NCBI RefSeq assembly: GCF_002090155.1
Contig: NZ_BBRM01000006.1
Location: forward strand, 124,001 to 188,000
Length of the DNA: 64,000 nt
Source of the DNA: Demequina sp. NBRC 110056
GTDB lineage: Bacteria; Actinomycetota; Actinomycetes; Actinomycetales; Demequinaceae
Direction: 5' to 3'
In this document: positions 1-6,635 of the stretch, piece by piece
How the letters are laid out: each line of letters opens with the position of its first letter
Position numbering within the stretch: position 1 is the stretch's first letter
The notes under the pieces: model-generated
Told to the model about the DNA's origin: nothing
Database searches by the model: none
Seen by the model: only the letters and a program-made list of their open reading frames with translations
Position numbers and translations under genes: made by a program

Positions 1-1
1 G

Positions 2-1558
2 GGCAAGTCCACGACGGCCACGGCGCTGATGAACCTGCTGCCGGGCAACGGCCGCATCTCGGGCGGCCAGGTCCTCATCGAGGACAAGGACGTCGCGAAG
101 CTCAACCAGAAGCAGATGGCGGCGCTGCGAGGCCACGTCATCGGCTACGTGCCGCAGGACCCGATGTCCAACCTCAACCCGGTGTGGTCGGTGGGCTTCC
201 AGGTCCGCGAGGCCGTGCGTGCCAACGGGCTTGCCACGGGTCGCAAGGAGGTCGAGGCGCGCGCCGTCGAGGTCCTCCAGCAGGCGGGTCTGGCCGACGC
301 CGAGCGTCGCATGAAGCAGTTCCCGCACCAGTTCTCGGGCGGCATGCGTCAGCGCGTCCTCATCGGCATCGGCCTGGGAGCGAACCCCAAGCTGCTGATC
401 GCGGACGAGCCCACCTCGGCGCTCGATGTCACGGTGCAGAAGACGATCCTCGACCGCATCGAGTCGCTGACCCGGGCGCGCAACACCGCGGTGCTGCTCA
501 TCACGCACGACCTCGGCCTCGCCGCCGAGCGCGCGTCGAAGGTCATCGTGATGCACAAGGGCAAGATCGTGGAGGCCGGCCCGAGCCGGGCCATCCTCGC
601 CGACCCCCAGCACCCGTACACGCGTCGCCTGCTCGCGGCCGCGCCGTCGATCGCTTCCCAGCGCATCGGCGCCACGGTCGCGGAGGACGGGGACGACGAG
701 GGCGTCATCGAGCTCGCGTCGATCGCCAAGGAGCGCCACGAGGAGGCCGAGGCCCACGCCGGCAAGGCCGTCGTCGAGGTCAAGGACCTCACCAAGGTGT
801 TCTCGATCCGTCGCGGCGGCTTCAAGTCCGAGGACCTGACCGCGGTCGACAACGTGTCGTTCGAGGTGCACAAGGGCACCACGCTCGCGCTCGTCGGCGA
901 GTCCGGATCGGGCAAGACCACCGCGGCTCGCATGATCCTCGGCCTCGAGACGCCCACCAGCGGAGAGATCTCCGTGGGCGGCACGCGCCTCGATGCGGCC
1001 AAGGGCAAGGAGCTCTTCGATCTGCGCCGCCGCATGCAGCCGGTGTTCCAGGACCCGTACGCCTCGCTCGACCCGCAGCGGTCGATCGGCGCGATCATCC
1101 AGGAGCCGCTCAAGGTCCACAAGGTGGGCAACGCCAAGTCACGCCAGGCGCGTGTCGAGGAGCTGCTCGAGCAGGTGGCGCTGCCGAGCGCGCTCGCGCA
1201 CCGCTACCCGAACGAGCTCTCCGGCGGTCAGCGCCAGCGCGTGGCGATCGCCCGCGCGCTCGCGCTCAAGCCCGAGGTGGTCGTGCTCGATGAGGCGGTC
1301 TCCGCCCTCGACGTGCTCGTCCAGGCGCAGATCCTCCAGCTGCTCGCCGACCTGCAGACCGAGCTGGGCCTGACGTACCTGTTCATCACGCACGACCTCG
1401 CTGTCGTGCGCGTGGTCGCCGACGAGGTGGCCGTGATGGAGCAGGGCAAGATCGTCGAGGCCGGCACCACGGACGAGGTGTTCGCCAACGCGAAGCAGCC
1501 GTACACGCAGCGCCTGCTCGACGCGATCCCCGGATCGGGCATCGACTGGGGCGTGTGA
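2..1558 (+). CDS. Peptide ABC transporter, fused two-domain ATPase (5' end outside window)
   Basis: Cytoplasmic ATPase of a dipeptide/oligopeptide uptake system in which the DppD-like and DppF-like nucleotide-binding domains are fused. The reading frame is open from base 2, and the first visible residues (GKSTT) are the end of the first Walker A motif, so roughly the first 40 residues are missing. Domain 1 shows Q-loop QDPMSNLNP, signature FSGGMRQRV, Walker B LLIADEPTSALD and switch LITHD. Domain 2 begins near visible residue 255 with Walker A GESGSGKTT, then QDPYASLDP, LSGGQRQRV, VVVLDEAVSALD and FITHD. Both halves look catalytically complete. The permease and binding-protein genes would lie upstream, outside the window. 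The exact peptide substrate cannot be told. A strong hairpin follows the stop codon. Confidence 0.93.
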   Translation, partial: GKSTTATALMNLLPGNGRISGGQVLIEDKDVAKLNQKQMAALRGHVIGYVPQDPMSNLNPVWSVGFQVREAVRANGLATGRKEVEARAVEVLQQAGLADAERRMKQFPHQFSGGMRQRVLIGIGLGANPKLLIADEPTSALDVTVQKTILDRIESLTRARNTAVLLITHDLGLAAERASKVIVMHKGKIVEAGPSRAILADPQHPYTRRLLAAAPSIASQRIGATVAEDGDDEGVIELASIAKERHEEAEAHAGKAVVEVKDLTKVFSIRRGGFKSEDLTAVDNVSFEVHKGTTLALVGESGSGKTTAARMILGLETPTSGEISVGGTRLDAAKGKELFDLRRRMQPVFQDPYASLDPQRSIGAIIQEPLKVHKVGNAKSRQARVEELLEQVALPSALAHRYPNELSGGQRQRVAIARALALKPEVVVLDEAVSALDVLVQAQILQLLADLQTELGLTYLFITHDLAVVRVVADEVAVMEQGKIVEAGTTDEVFANAKQPYTQRLLDAIPGSGIDWGV

Positions 1559-1579
1559 CGCACCGCTGAACAGACGTGT

Positions 1580-1614
1580 CGGCCCGGCCTTCCCTTCGTG
1601 GGGACGCCGGGCCG
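1580..1614. terminator. Bidirectional terminator hairpin
   Basis: A 9-bp perfect stem (CGGCCCGGC at 1580-1588 with GCCGGGCCG at 1606-1614) lies between the stop codons of the convergent ATPase and small-protein genes, so it can serve both. No clear T-tract follows, as is usual in high-GC actinobacteria. Confidence 0.6.
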
Positions 1615-1620
1615 ATGCGC
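1611..1620 (+). repeat. GCCGATGCGC motif (representative of a family scattered through the window)
   Basis: This 10-mer occurs at least 24 times on either strand. Intergenic copies begin at 1611, 1881, 2028, 11985, 21110, 30108, 32113, 33229, 40025 and 54693; a close variant ending in GG is at 14088, 36569 and 56888. Extended context is often GAGGGCCGATGCGCG followed by YGCYGGC. The function is unknown. Confidence 0.6.
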
Positions 1621-1627
1621 GTTCTAG

Positions 1628-1831
1628 CTAGTCCTCGGCCGGGTGCTTGAGTCGGGGCACCTTGGGCAGGATCGCGTCGCCGGCGGGCGGGATGTAGACA
1701 TGCTGGCCGTCCTCGGTCTCGAGCGGCCGGTCGCCGGGTGCGGGCGTCGGGGCAGGCAGGACCTTCTCCGAGTTCAGCTCCTTGGCCATCTCGGCCTCGC
1801 CGGGGTTGAAGATCGATCCGAGCTCCGTCAT
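1628..1831 (-). CDS. Small hypothetical protein (67 aa)
   Basis: I do not recognise this family. The chosen start (ATG at 1831) gives a 67-residue protein beginning MTELGSIFNPGEAEMAKELN; translation upstream of it runs through a repeat element and does not look like protein. It has no signal peptide or membrane segment. The N-terminal third is acidic and possibly helical, the middle is proline-rich (VLPAPTPAPGDRP), and the C-terminus is charged (PRLKHPAED). It is convergent with the peptide ABC ATPase and divergent from ychF. Codon choice (GAC, CTG, GTC) matches its neighbours, which supports it being real. It is probably a small cytosolic protein; no function can be assigned. Confidence 0.55.
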   Translation of the reverse strand: MTELGSIFNPGEAEMAKELNSEKVLPAPTPAPGDRPLETEDGQHVYIPPAGDAILPKVPRLKHPAED

Positions 1832-1880
1832 GTGCGCGACTCTACGCCGCGCCCAGGTGCGGCGCGAGGGAAACATGCGA

Positions 1881-2037
1881 GCGCATCGGCGCTGTAGAGG
1901 CCTGTCCACCCCGACAGTTTCGAACGCCATGACGTCCGACACCCCGCGCGCAGGGGCCGTCGAGCGGCTTCGCGCGGCGTGTCGCCCTCGCGATGTTCGG
2001 CACTGTCGGCGGTGGGGCCGCCTGAGGGCCGATGCGC
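1881..2037. repeat. Palindromic MITE-like element, copy A
   Basis: Bounded by GCGCATCGGC (1881-1890) and its inverse GCCGATGCGC (2028-2037), with inner inverted arms CCGACAGTTTCGAAC (1911-1925) and GTTCGGCACTGTCGG (1995-2009). A related copy in the opposite orientation lies at 14088-14229. It has no coding capacity. It fills the divergent gap between the small protein and ychF and ends about 20 bp before the ychF -10 box. Confidence 0.65.
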
Positions 2038-2057
2038 GCGCTGGCTTTCGCTCCAAC

Positions 2058-2063
2058 TAGACT
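2058..2063 (+). promoter_or_regulatory. -10 box of ychF, probable leaderless promoter
   Basis: TAGACT lies 8 nt before the GTG start of ychF with no Shine-Dalgarno sequence between, so the transcript probably begins at the start codon. No good -35 box is visible. Confidence 0.5.
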
Positions 2064-2071
2064 TGTCGCCC

Positions 2072-3157
2072 GTGGCACTCACTATCGGAATCGTCGGCCT
2101 GCCCAACGTGGGCAAGTCCACCCTGTTCAACGCCCTCACTCGCGCTGAGGTGCTCGCCGCGAACTACCCGTTCGCGACCATCGAGCCCAACGTGGGCGTG
2201 GTCCCGTTGCCCGACGCGCGTCTCGGCAAGCTCGCCGGAGTCTTCAGCTCCGAGCGCGAGGTTCCCGCGACCGTGTCGTTCGTCGACATCGCGGGCATCG
2301 TCAAGGGCGCCTCGGAAGGCGAGGGCCTGGGCAACGCGTTCCTCGCGAACATCCGCGAGGCCGACGCGATCTGCCAGGTGACGCGCGCGTTCGACGACTC
2401 GGACGTGACGCGCGTCGAGGGCTCGACCGATGAGGCGGGCGACCTCGAGACGATCTCCACCGAGCTGATCCTCGCCGACCTCCAGACCATCGAGAAGGTG
2501 CTGCCGCGCCTCGAGAAGGAGGTGAAGATCAAGAAGGGCTCGCCGGAGCAGCTCGCCGCCGTCGAGCAGGCGAAGGAGGTCCTCGAAGCCGGCCAGACGT
2601 TGTTCGCGGGCGCGGAGGCCGCCGGGATCGACACCGCGGAGCTGCGCGAGTTGAACCTGCTCACGACCAAGCCCTTCATCTACGTCTTCAACACCGACGA
2701 CGCGGGTCTCATGGACGAGGAGCGCAAGGCGTCGCTGTCCGCGCTCGTCGCGCCGGCAAAGGCGATCTTCCTCGACGCGAAGTTCGAGTCCGAGCTCATC
2801 GAGCTCGACGAGGAGGAGGCGCGCGAGATGCTCGAGTCGACCGGCCAGACCGAGTCCGGCCTCGACCAGCTCGCGCACATCGGCTTCGACACTCTCGGCC
2901 TGCAGACGTATCTCACCGCCGGGCCCAAGGAGGCGCGCGCGTGGACCATCCGCAAGGGCTGGACCGCGCCGCAGGCCGCCGGAGTCATCCACACGGACTT
3001 CGAGAAGGGCTTCATCAAGGCCGAGGTGGTCCACTTCGAAGACCTGATGGAGTACGGCTCGATGGCCGATGCGAAGGCCGCCGGCAAGGTGCGCATGGAG
3101 GGCAAGGACTACGTCATGCACGACGGTGACGTGGTCGAGTTCCGCTTCAACGTGTAG
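2072..3157 (+). CDS. ychF: Redox/ribosome-associated ATPase YchF (OLA1 family)
   Basis: YchF is an Obg-related P-loop protein that prefers ATP and binds ribosomes, acting in translation and stress responses. The 361-residue protein (usual length about 363) starts MALTIGIVGLPNVGKST, giving the G1 loop at residues 8-16. The switch region DIAGIVKGASEGEGLGN is near residue 70, with a coiled-coil helical insertion around 130-190 and a C-terminal TGS domain ending VVEFRFNV. The G4 position reads NTDD, where relatives usually have NxxE. GTG at 2072 is chosen because the protein begins properly there and a -10 box precedes it by 8 nt; longer starts run into the repeat element. The last 27 bases reappear, diverged, at 3764-3790 and 5628-5654. 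Confidence 0.96.
   Translation: MALTIGIVGLPNVGKSTLFNALTRAEVLAANYPFATIEPNVGVVPLPDARLGKLAGVFSSEREVPATVSFVDIAGIVKGASEGEGLGNAFLANIREADAICQVTRAFDDSDVTRVEGSTDEAGDLETISTELILADLQTIEKVLPRLEKEVKIKKGSPEQLAAVEQAKEVLEAGQTLFAGAEAAGIDTAELRELNLLTTKPFIYVFNTDDAGLMDEERKASLSALVAPAKAIFLDAKFESELIELDEEEAREMLESTGQTESGLDQLAHIGFDTLGLQTYLTAGPKEARAWTIRKGWTAPQAAGVIHTDFEKGFIKAEVVHFEDLMEYGSMADAKAAGKVRMEGKDYVMHDGDVVEFRFNV
3131..3157 (+). repeat. ychF 3' end, core copy 1 of a putative attachment site
   Basis: The last 27 bases of ychF including its stop codon, encoding VVEFRFNV. Matching copies follow at 3764-3790 (23 of 27 identical) and 5628-5654 (25 of 27), each also ending in AACGTGTAG. This copy keeps the functional gene intact. 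Confidence 0.8.
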
Positions 3158-3283
3158 AAGTCACTCTCGAGTCGCCGCCACGCGGTGAGTGCCGAGCGCT
3201 TCTGTCAGTTCCGCCTTCGTGCGAGACTTCCCGTCCAGCGATTGCGCTAGCCTTGCCACTCCATCGTCGCCAGGGGAGGCAAG

Positions 3284-3679
3284 ATGTGGAATCTCGACGG
3301 TGCTCATATGCGCCTGGCGCGCCCGACGCGCGACATCGATGCAGCAGTTCGATTCTGGGTGGACGGCTTGGGCATGACGCTCCAGGGGCGCAAGCTCGAG
3401 GACGGCGCGCCGTATGAGGAGCTGGCCTTCGTGGGATGGCCCGAAGCGGCCTGGCATCTTGAGATTGTCAAGGATGCGGTGGTCTCGCCGAACCCCACGG
3501 AAGAGGATCTCCTGGTGCTGTACCTGGCCGGCCCCATCGACGAAGCTCTCATCGGTCGGATCAAAGCCGCCGGCGGTGCTGCTGTCGAGGCGCGCAACCC
3601 GTACTGGAACGAACATGGCGTCACGGTCGAAGATCCCGACGGGTACCGGCTCGTCCTCTCGACGCGCGACTGGTCGTGA
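3284..3679 (+). CDS. VOC (glyoxalase/bleomycin-resistance) family protein
   Basis: A 131-residue single-domain vicinal-oxygen-chelate protein. The fold's signature is visible: start MWNLDGAHMRLARPTRDI, then AAVRFWVDGLGM, a central HLEIV strand and the C-terminal VTVEDPDGYRLVL. Candidate metal ligands are the early His8/Arg10 region, H57 and the late Glu/Asp region. Such proteins include glyoxalases, dioxygenases and antibiotic-sequestering proteins; substrate cannot be assigned. A good Shine-Dalgarno (GGGGAGGC) precedes ATG 3284, and a TAGCCT -10 candidate is at 3248-3253. It is the only gene between copies 1 and 2 of the duplicated ychF end, so it is probably transferred cargo; its base composition looks slightly less GC-rich than ychF. 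Confidence 0.82.
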   Translation: MWNLDGAHMRLARPTRDIDAAVRFWVDGLGMTLQGRKLEDGAPYEELAFVGWPEAAWHLEIVKDAVVSPNPTEEDLLVLYLAGPIDEALIGRIKAAGGAAVEARNPYWNEHGVTVEDPDGYRLVLSTRDWS

Positions 3680-3745
3680 GGCTGTCGGCTGAGACCTGCT
3701 TCAGCCTCTGAACACTGGCAGGGCGCGGCTTCGAGGCATCCAGAC

Positions 3746-3790
3746 GTTATTCGGCTACGGAACGTGGTGGAGTTCAGATTTAACGTGTAG
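3746..3790 (+). repeat. ychF 3'-end duplicate, copy 2 (putative attachment site)
   Basis: The 27-base core (3764-3790) reads VVEFRFNV plus stop in the ychF frame but has no gene before it. The 18 bases upstream (from GTTATTCGG) do not match ychF; they match the same position of copy 3. Over 45 bases copies 2 and 3 agree at 39. This is what a P-arm plus core would look like after site-specific integration. Confidence 0.75.
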
Positions 3791-3910
3791 TTCCGGTCCA
3801 ACCTCTGGCCGCTGATCCCACGCCGATCCTCGGGTCGCGTTGCTAGGTGAACGCTGAGCGCGCTGATCTCTCGCGCGTCATACGAGTGCAGCGTCGGATA
3901 CGCGAGACGT

Positions 3911-4507
3911 CTACGTGGTCGGCTGGAGTGCGCCGAAGCTGCGGCGCAGGAGGTCGACCGCGCTGTCTGCGGCATCGGCCTCTGCCCACGCGGTGAGCGC
4001 GATGTCGAAGCAGGCGAGAGAGGCCTGGACGATGGTCTCGGCGCGCAACTCCCGGTGGTCGCCCTCGAGGCGCTCCGCGACCACGGGCGTGAGCATGCTG
4101 GCCCACAGCAGGTGCTTCTCGAAGTTCCTTGCCCGCAGTGCAGGAGCGCTGCCAAGGACCCGCATCGCCTTCTTGCCCTGCGCCTGGTTTCTTCCCGGGG
4201 CGGCGAGCAGCGCTTCGTAGGACGCGAGCAGTGCTTCCCAGATGGGCTCCTCAGAGGGGCGGGCCACGAGTTGATCCCGCACGTGCTCGCCCCAGCCAGC
4301 GGGATCACCGATCACGGTGTCCTCCTTCGCGGGGAAGTATCGGTGCACGCTACGTGGCGAGACACCGACGGCGGCGGCGATCTGCTCGATGGTGACGCTG
4401 TCGAAACCCTGTTCGTCAAAGAGCTCCACCGCGACCTCGGAGATGCGCGCCCGGACGGCGTCGCGCGCGATCGCGCGAGTGCCGCTGGGCCTGGTGACAT
4501 CGTTCAT
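3911..4507 (-). CDS. TetR/AcrR family transcriptional regulator
   Basis: A 198-residue one-component repressor: N-terminal helix-turn-helix (ARISEVAVELFDEQGFDS then VTIEQIAAAVGVSPRSVHRY, about residues 20-62) and an all-helical ligand domain. The ligand is unknown. ATG 4507 is preferred over 4528 because a -10 box (TATGAT on the minus strand, 4514-4519) lies 6 nt before it, leaving no leader. It is divergent from an aldo/keto reductase, and the gap contains a palindrome TGGCAG-AGA-CTGACA (4532-4546), so it probably represses itself and the reductase. It sits in the accessory patch between copies 2 and 3 of the duplicated ychF end. Confidence 0.88.
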   Translation of the reverse strand: MNDVTRPSGTRAIARDAVRARISEVAVELFDEQGFDSVTIEQIAAAVGVSPRSVHRYFPAKEDTVIGDPAGWGEHVRDQLVARPSEEPIWEALLASYEALLAAPGRNQAQGKKAMRVLGSAPALRARNFEKHLLWASMLTPVVAERLEGDHRELRAETIVQASLACFDIALTAWAEADAADSAVDLLRRSFGALQPTT

Positions 4508-4531
4508 AGATTCATCATATCGCGCCATAAG

Positions 4532-4546
4532 TGGCAGAGACTGACA
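4532..4546. promoter_or_regulatory. Putative TetR operator
   Basis: Imperfect palindrome TGGCAGAGACTGACA between the divergent tetR and reductase genes, 10 bp upstream of TATACT (4556-4561, the likely -10 box of the reductase) and near the tetR -35 position. Placement fits a shared operator; binding is inferred. Confidence 0.4.
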
Positions 4547-4591
4547 GAACGGGCGTATACTGTCGTCGTCTCACTCGAGAAGGGAAACTCC

Positions 4592-5527
4592 ATGGAACAG
4601 CGCACTCTCGGCCGCCAGGGCCTGACCGTCTCCGCCATCGGCTACGGCGCGATGGGCACCGCGGTCGGCTACGGGCCGACCGATGACACCGAGTCCATCG
4701 CCGCGATCCGCGCGGCGCACGATCTCGGCGTCACTCACTTCGATACCGCGGAGATGTACGGCTGGGGCGTCGGGGAGCAGCTGCTCGGTACCGCGCTCGC
4801 TCCGATCCGCGATCAGGTCACCATCGCCACCAAGTTCGGCTTCACGCCGACGTTCGCCCCGAACTCACAGCTCGAACACGTGCGCAGCGTCGTCGACAAC
4901 AGCCTGCGCAACCTCGGCGTCGACCACATCGACGTGCTCTATCAGCACGTTCACGACCCGGCCGTCCCCGTCGAAGACGTCGTCGGAGTGATGAAGGAGT
5001 ACGTCGACGCCGGCAAGGTCAAGTACCTCGGACTGTCCAACACGACGCCGGACAACGTGCGCCTGGCGCATGCTGTTCACCCGATCTCCGTGGTGCAGAC
5101 CGAGTACTCGATCTTCGCGCGCCAGTCCGAGAACTTCTTCCCCGTCCTCGAAGAGCTCGGCATCGGCTTCGTCGCATACTCGCCGCTCGCGCGCGGGTTC
5201 CTCAGCGGTGCGACCAAACCCCGTAGCGAGTACGGCCCCGACGACTTCCGTCAGCACATCCCGTGGTGGGCGCCGGAGAACTACGCAGCGAATGTTGCGA
5301 TCGTCGACCAGCTCACCGAACTCGCCGCGTCCAAGGGTGCGACGCTCGCTCAGCTAGCGATCGCCTGGCTCCTTGCCCAGAAGGACTACATCGTCCCCAT
5401 CCCTGGCTCGCGCAACGCCGCACGCGTGGCACAGAACATCACGTCGGCAGGCCTCGTCATCACGGACGCTGACCTTGTGCGCATCGCTGAGATCGCGCCG
5501 AATGGAGGAGTGGTGGCGGGAAGCTGA
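4592..5527 (+). CDS. Aldo/keto reductase
   Basis: A 311-residue NADPH-dependent oxidoreductase of the AKR superfamily, yeast/YajO-YhdN-like branch, reducing an aldehyde or ketone in the cytosol. The (beta/alpha)8 barrel catalytic tetrad is visible: Asp and Tyr in HFDTAEMYG (near residue 55), Lys in ATKFGF (near 82) and His in YQHVHDP (near 123). The cofactor-binding end IPIPGSRN is near residue 270. Shine-Dalgarno GAGAAGGGA lies 8 nt before ATG 4592. It is divergently transcribed from a TetR regulator and followed by a 13-bp terminator stem. Its natural substrate is not evident. It lies between duplicated ychF 3' ends and is probably transferred cargo together with tetR. Confidence 0.93.
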   Translation: MEQRTLGRQGLTVSAIGYGAMGTAVGYGPTDDTESIAAIRAAHDLGVTHFDTAEMYGWGVGEQLLGTALAPIRDQVTIATKFGFTPTFAPNSQLEHVRSVVDNSLRNLGVDHIDVLYQHVHDPAVPVEDVVGVMKEYVDAGKVKYLGLSNTTPDNVRLAHAVHPISVVQTEYSIFARQSENFFPVLEELGIGFVAYSPLARGFLSGATKPRSEYGPDDFRQHIPWWAPENYAANVAIVDQLTELAASKGATLAQLAIAWLLAQKDYIVPIPGSRNAARVAQNITSAGLVITDADLVRIAEIAPNGGVVAGS

Positions 5528-5548
5528 TCCTGGCTCCGGCGTGACCGG

Positions 5549-5584
5549 CGGCTTCCTCGAGCGGTGCGACCCTCGAGGAAGCCG
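5549..5584 (+). terminator. Terminator after aldo/keto reductase
   Basis: Perfect 13-bp stem CGGCTTCCTCGAG (5549-5561) with CTCGAGGAAGCCG (5572-5584) and a 10-nt loop, 21 bp after the stop codon. Confidence 0.75.
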
Positions 5585-5609
5585 GGTCCCCACTCGAGAG
5601 CCGTCGCAG

Positions 5610-5654
5610 GTTATTCGGGTACGGAATGTGGTGGAGCTCCGCTTCAACGTGTAG
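5610..5654 (+). repeat. ychF 3'-end duplicate, copy 3 (putative attachment site)
   Basis: Core 5628-5654 differs from the genuine ychF end at only 2 of 27 positions (VVELRFNV plus stop). The preceding 18 bases match those of copy 2 except at two positions. No gene reads into it. It marks the right end of the reductase module. Confidence 0.75.
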
Positions 5655-5669
5655 GTGCAACCCTTGACT

Positions 5670-5686
5670 CTTCTCTTAACGAGAAG
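5670..5686. promoter_or_regulatory. Operator-like inverted repeat in the MNT promoter
   Basis: Perfect inverted repeat CTTCTC-TTAAC-GAGAAG directly after a -35-like TTGACT (5664-5669) and 15 bp before GTG 5702. It occupies the spacer where a bound protein would block RNA polymerase. Toxin-antitoxin modules often autoregulate this way; here it is inference. Confidence 0.45.
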
Positions 5687-5701
5687 TCATCGTCACGTCT
5701 T

Positions 5702-6295
5702 GTGAAGACTCTGCCGTCGGCGCTCACGCCGTTCGTGAGGTCGGATGTCTCCGGTGCCCTGCTCGCGGAGACGCTGGGCCGTGCCGGCGAGGAGTTCTCA
5801 CTGGCGGAGCTGAGCCGGCTCACAGGCGCGGGTGCAGGTGTCGTGCACAGGGAGATCGGCAGGCTGGTCGACGCAGGCGTCCTGCGAGACCGCACTGTCG
5901 GCCGCAACCGGATGGTGCGTGCCAACCCGGACCATCCGTTGTTCGCGCTGATGCGAGACCTCATCGCCGCCACCTACGGCCCAGTGCCGGTCCTCCGCGA
6001 CCTTCTCGCCGGCGTCGGCGGCGTGGAGGAGGCATACGTCTACGGCTCGTGGGCGGCTCGACGTTATGGCGACGTGGGGGACTTTCCGCGGGACATCGAT
6101 GTCCTGGTGGTCGGCTCGGCCTCGAGGCGGTCCTTGGCAGCCGTGGCTTCTGCCGCGACCGACCGCATCGGCGTCGACGTCAACATCTCGCGCATCTCGC
6201 GCGACGAGTGGCTGGCCGACGAACCGACGCCCTTCGTGGCGACCGTCAAGGGTCGACAGATAGTGGACCTGAAGAGCGGCGTTCACGATGACTGA
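5702..6295 (+). CDS. MNT-type nucleotidyltransferase with N-terminal winged helix
   Basis: A 197-residue protein. Residues about 1-75 form a winged-helix DNA-binding domain (EEFSLAELSRLTGAGAGVVH), and residues about 100-185 a minimal nucleotidyltransferase: YGSWAARRYGD followed by RDIDVLVVG supplies the GSxxxR and DxD catalytic signatures. In HEPN-MNT toxin-antitoxin systems the MNT protein is the antitoxin and AMPylates the HEPN RNase. Start GTG 5702 is chosen from the domain boundary and the promoter elements 15-38 bp upstream. Its stop overlaps the next start by 8 nt, as expected for such a pair, but the partner is broken. The DNA-binding domain suggests autoregulation through 5670-5686. 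Confidence 0.78.
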   Translation: MKTLPSALTPFVRSDVSGALLAETLGRAGEEFSLAELSRLTGAGAGVVHREIGRLVDAGVLRDRTVGRNRMVRANPDHPLFALMRDLIAATYGPVPVLRDLLAGVGGVEEAYVYGSWAARRYGDVGDFPRDIDVLVVGSASRRSLAAVASAATDRIGVDVNISRISRDEWLADEPTPFVATVKGRQIVDLKSGVHDD

Positions 6296-6635
6296 CGTCC
6301 CTGACGTGATCGCGCAGATGCTGGTCTCCCGCCAGCTCGAGCACGTCGAGGTGAACCGGGCCCATGCGCAGTCCGTCATGGTCACCGCGCAGCGTCACCT
6401 CGAAACCGCGGCAACCCTGGCAGGCACCGAGGATGTCGCCATGGCCTTCACGGCCGCGTACGACGGCACGCGCAAGGCGCTCGCAGCGGTCCTTGCTGCG
6501 CACGGGCTCCGTGTGCGACCGGTGGGCGGCGCCCACCGAAACACGGGCGTCGCTGCGGTTCACCGGCCGGTCGGGCGCGCCGCACTCGAGGAGACGACAG
6601 TGTCGCCTCGCGGCAGCTCTGTCAGCCCAGCGCCT
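6288..6635 (+). pseudogene. HEPN-domain toxin partner, 3'-truncated
   Basis: The frame begins at ATG 6288, overlapping the MNT gene by 8 nt, and the first about 82 residues look like a HEPN protein (AFTAAYDGTRKALAAVLAAH, then GLRVRP and a Gly-Gly-His-like turn near 6535). After that the translation becomes low-complexity Arg/Pro-rich sequence, and the frame runs on to 7031 antisense to two genes. The C-terminal helix that carries the RNase motif (R-x4-6-H type) in this family is missing. I read it as a toxin truncated by recombination somewhere between 6540 and 6635. A frameshift is less likely, because no other frame restores a HEPN-like C-terminus. Confidence 0.6.

Noticed and set aside
1280..1310. 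Walker B of the second peptide-transporter ATPase domain reads DEAVSALD instead of DEPVSALD
   Set aside because: The Ala variant is common in actinobacterial DppF-type ATPases; the catalytic Glu is intact, so no defect is implied.
2057..3121. Long open frame (354 codons) antisense to ychF
   Set aside because: Arg/Leu/Glu-rich translation with no domain, wholly antisense to a conserved gene; typical of high-GC shadow frames. The same applies to long antisense frames over typA, sdhA, the nucleoside operon and the UvrA-like gene.
3161..3284. Minus-strand peptide SLDGKSRTKAELTEALGTHR between ychF and the VOC gene, which looks protein-like
   Set aside because: The frame continues antisense through the VOC gene without a plausible start or family match. 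It could be a gene remnant left in the accessory patch, but the evidence is too thin to list.
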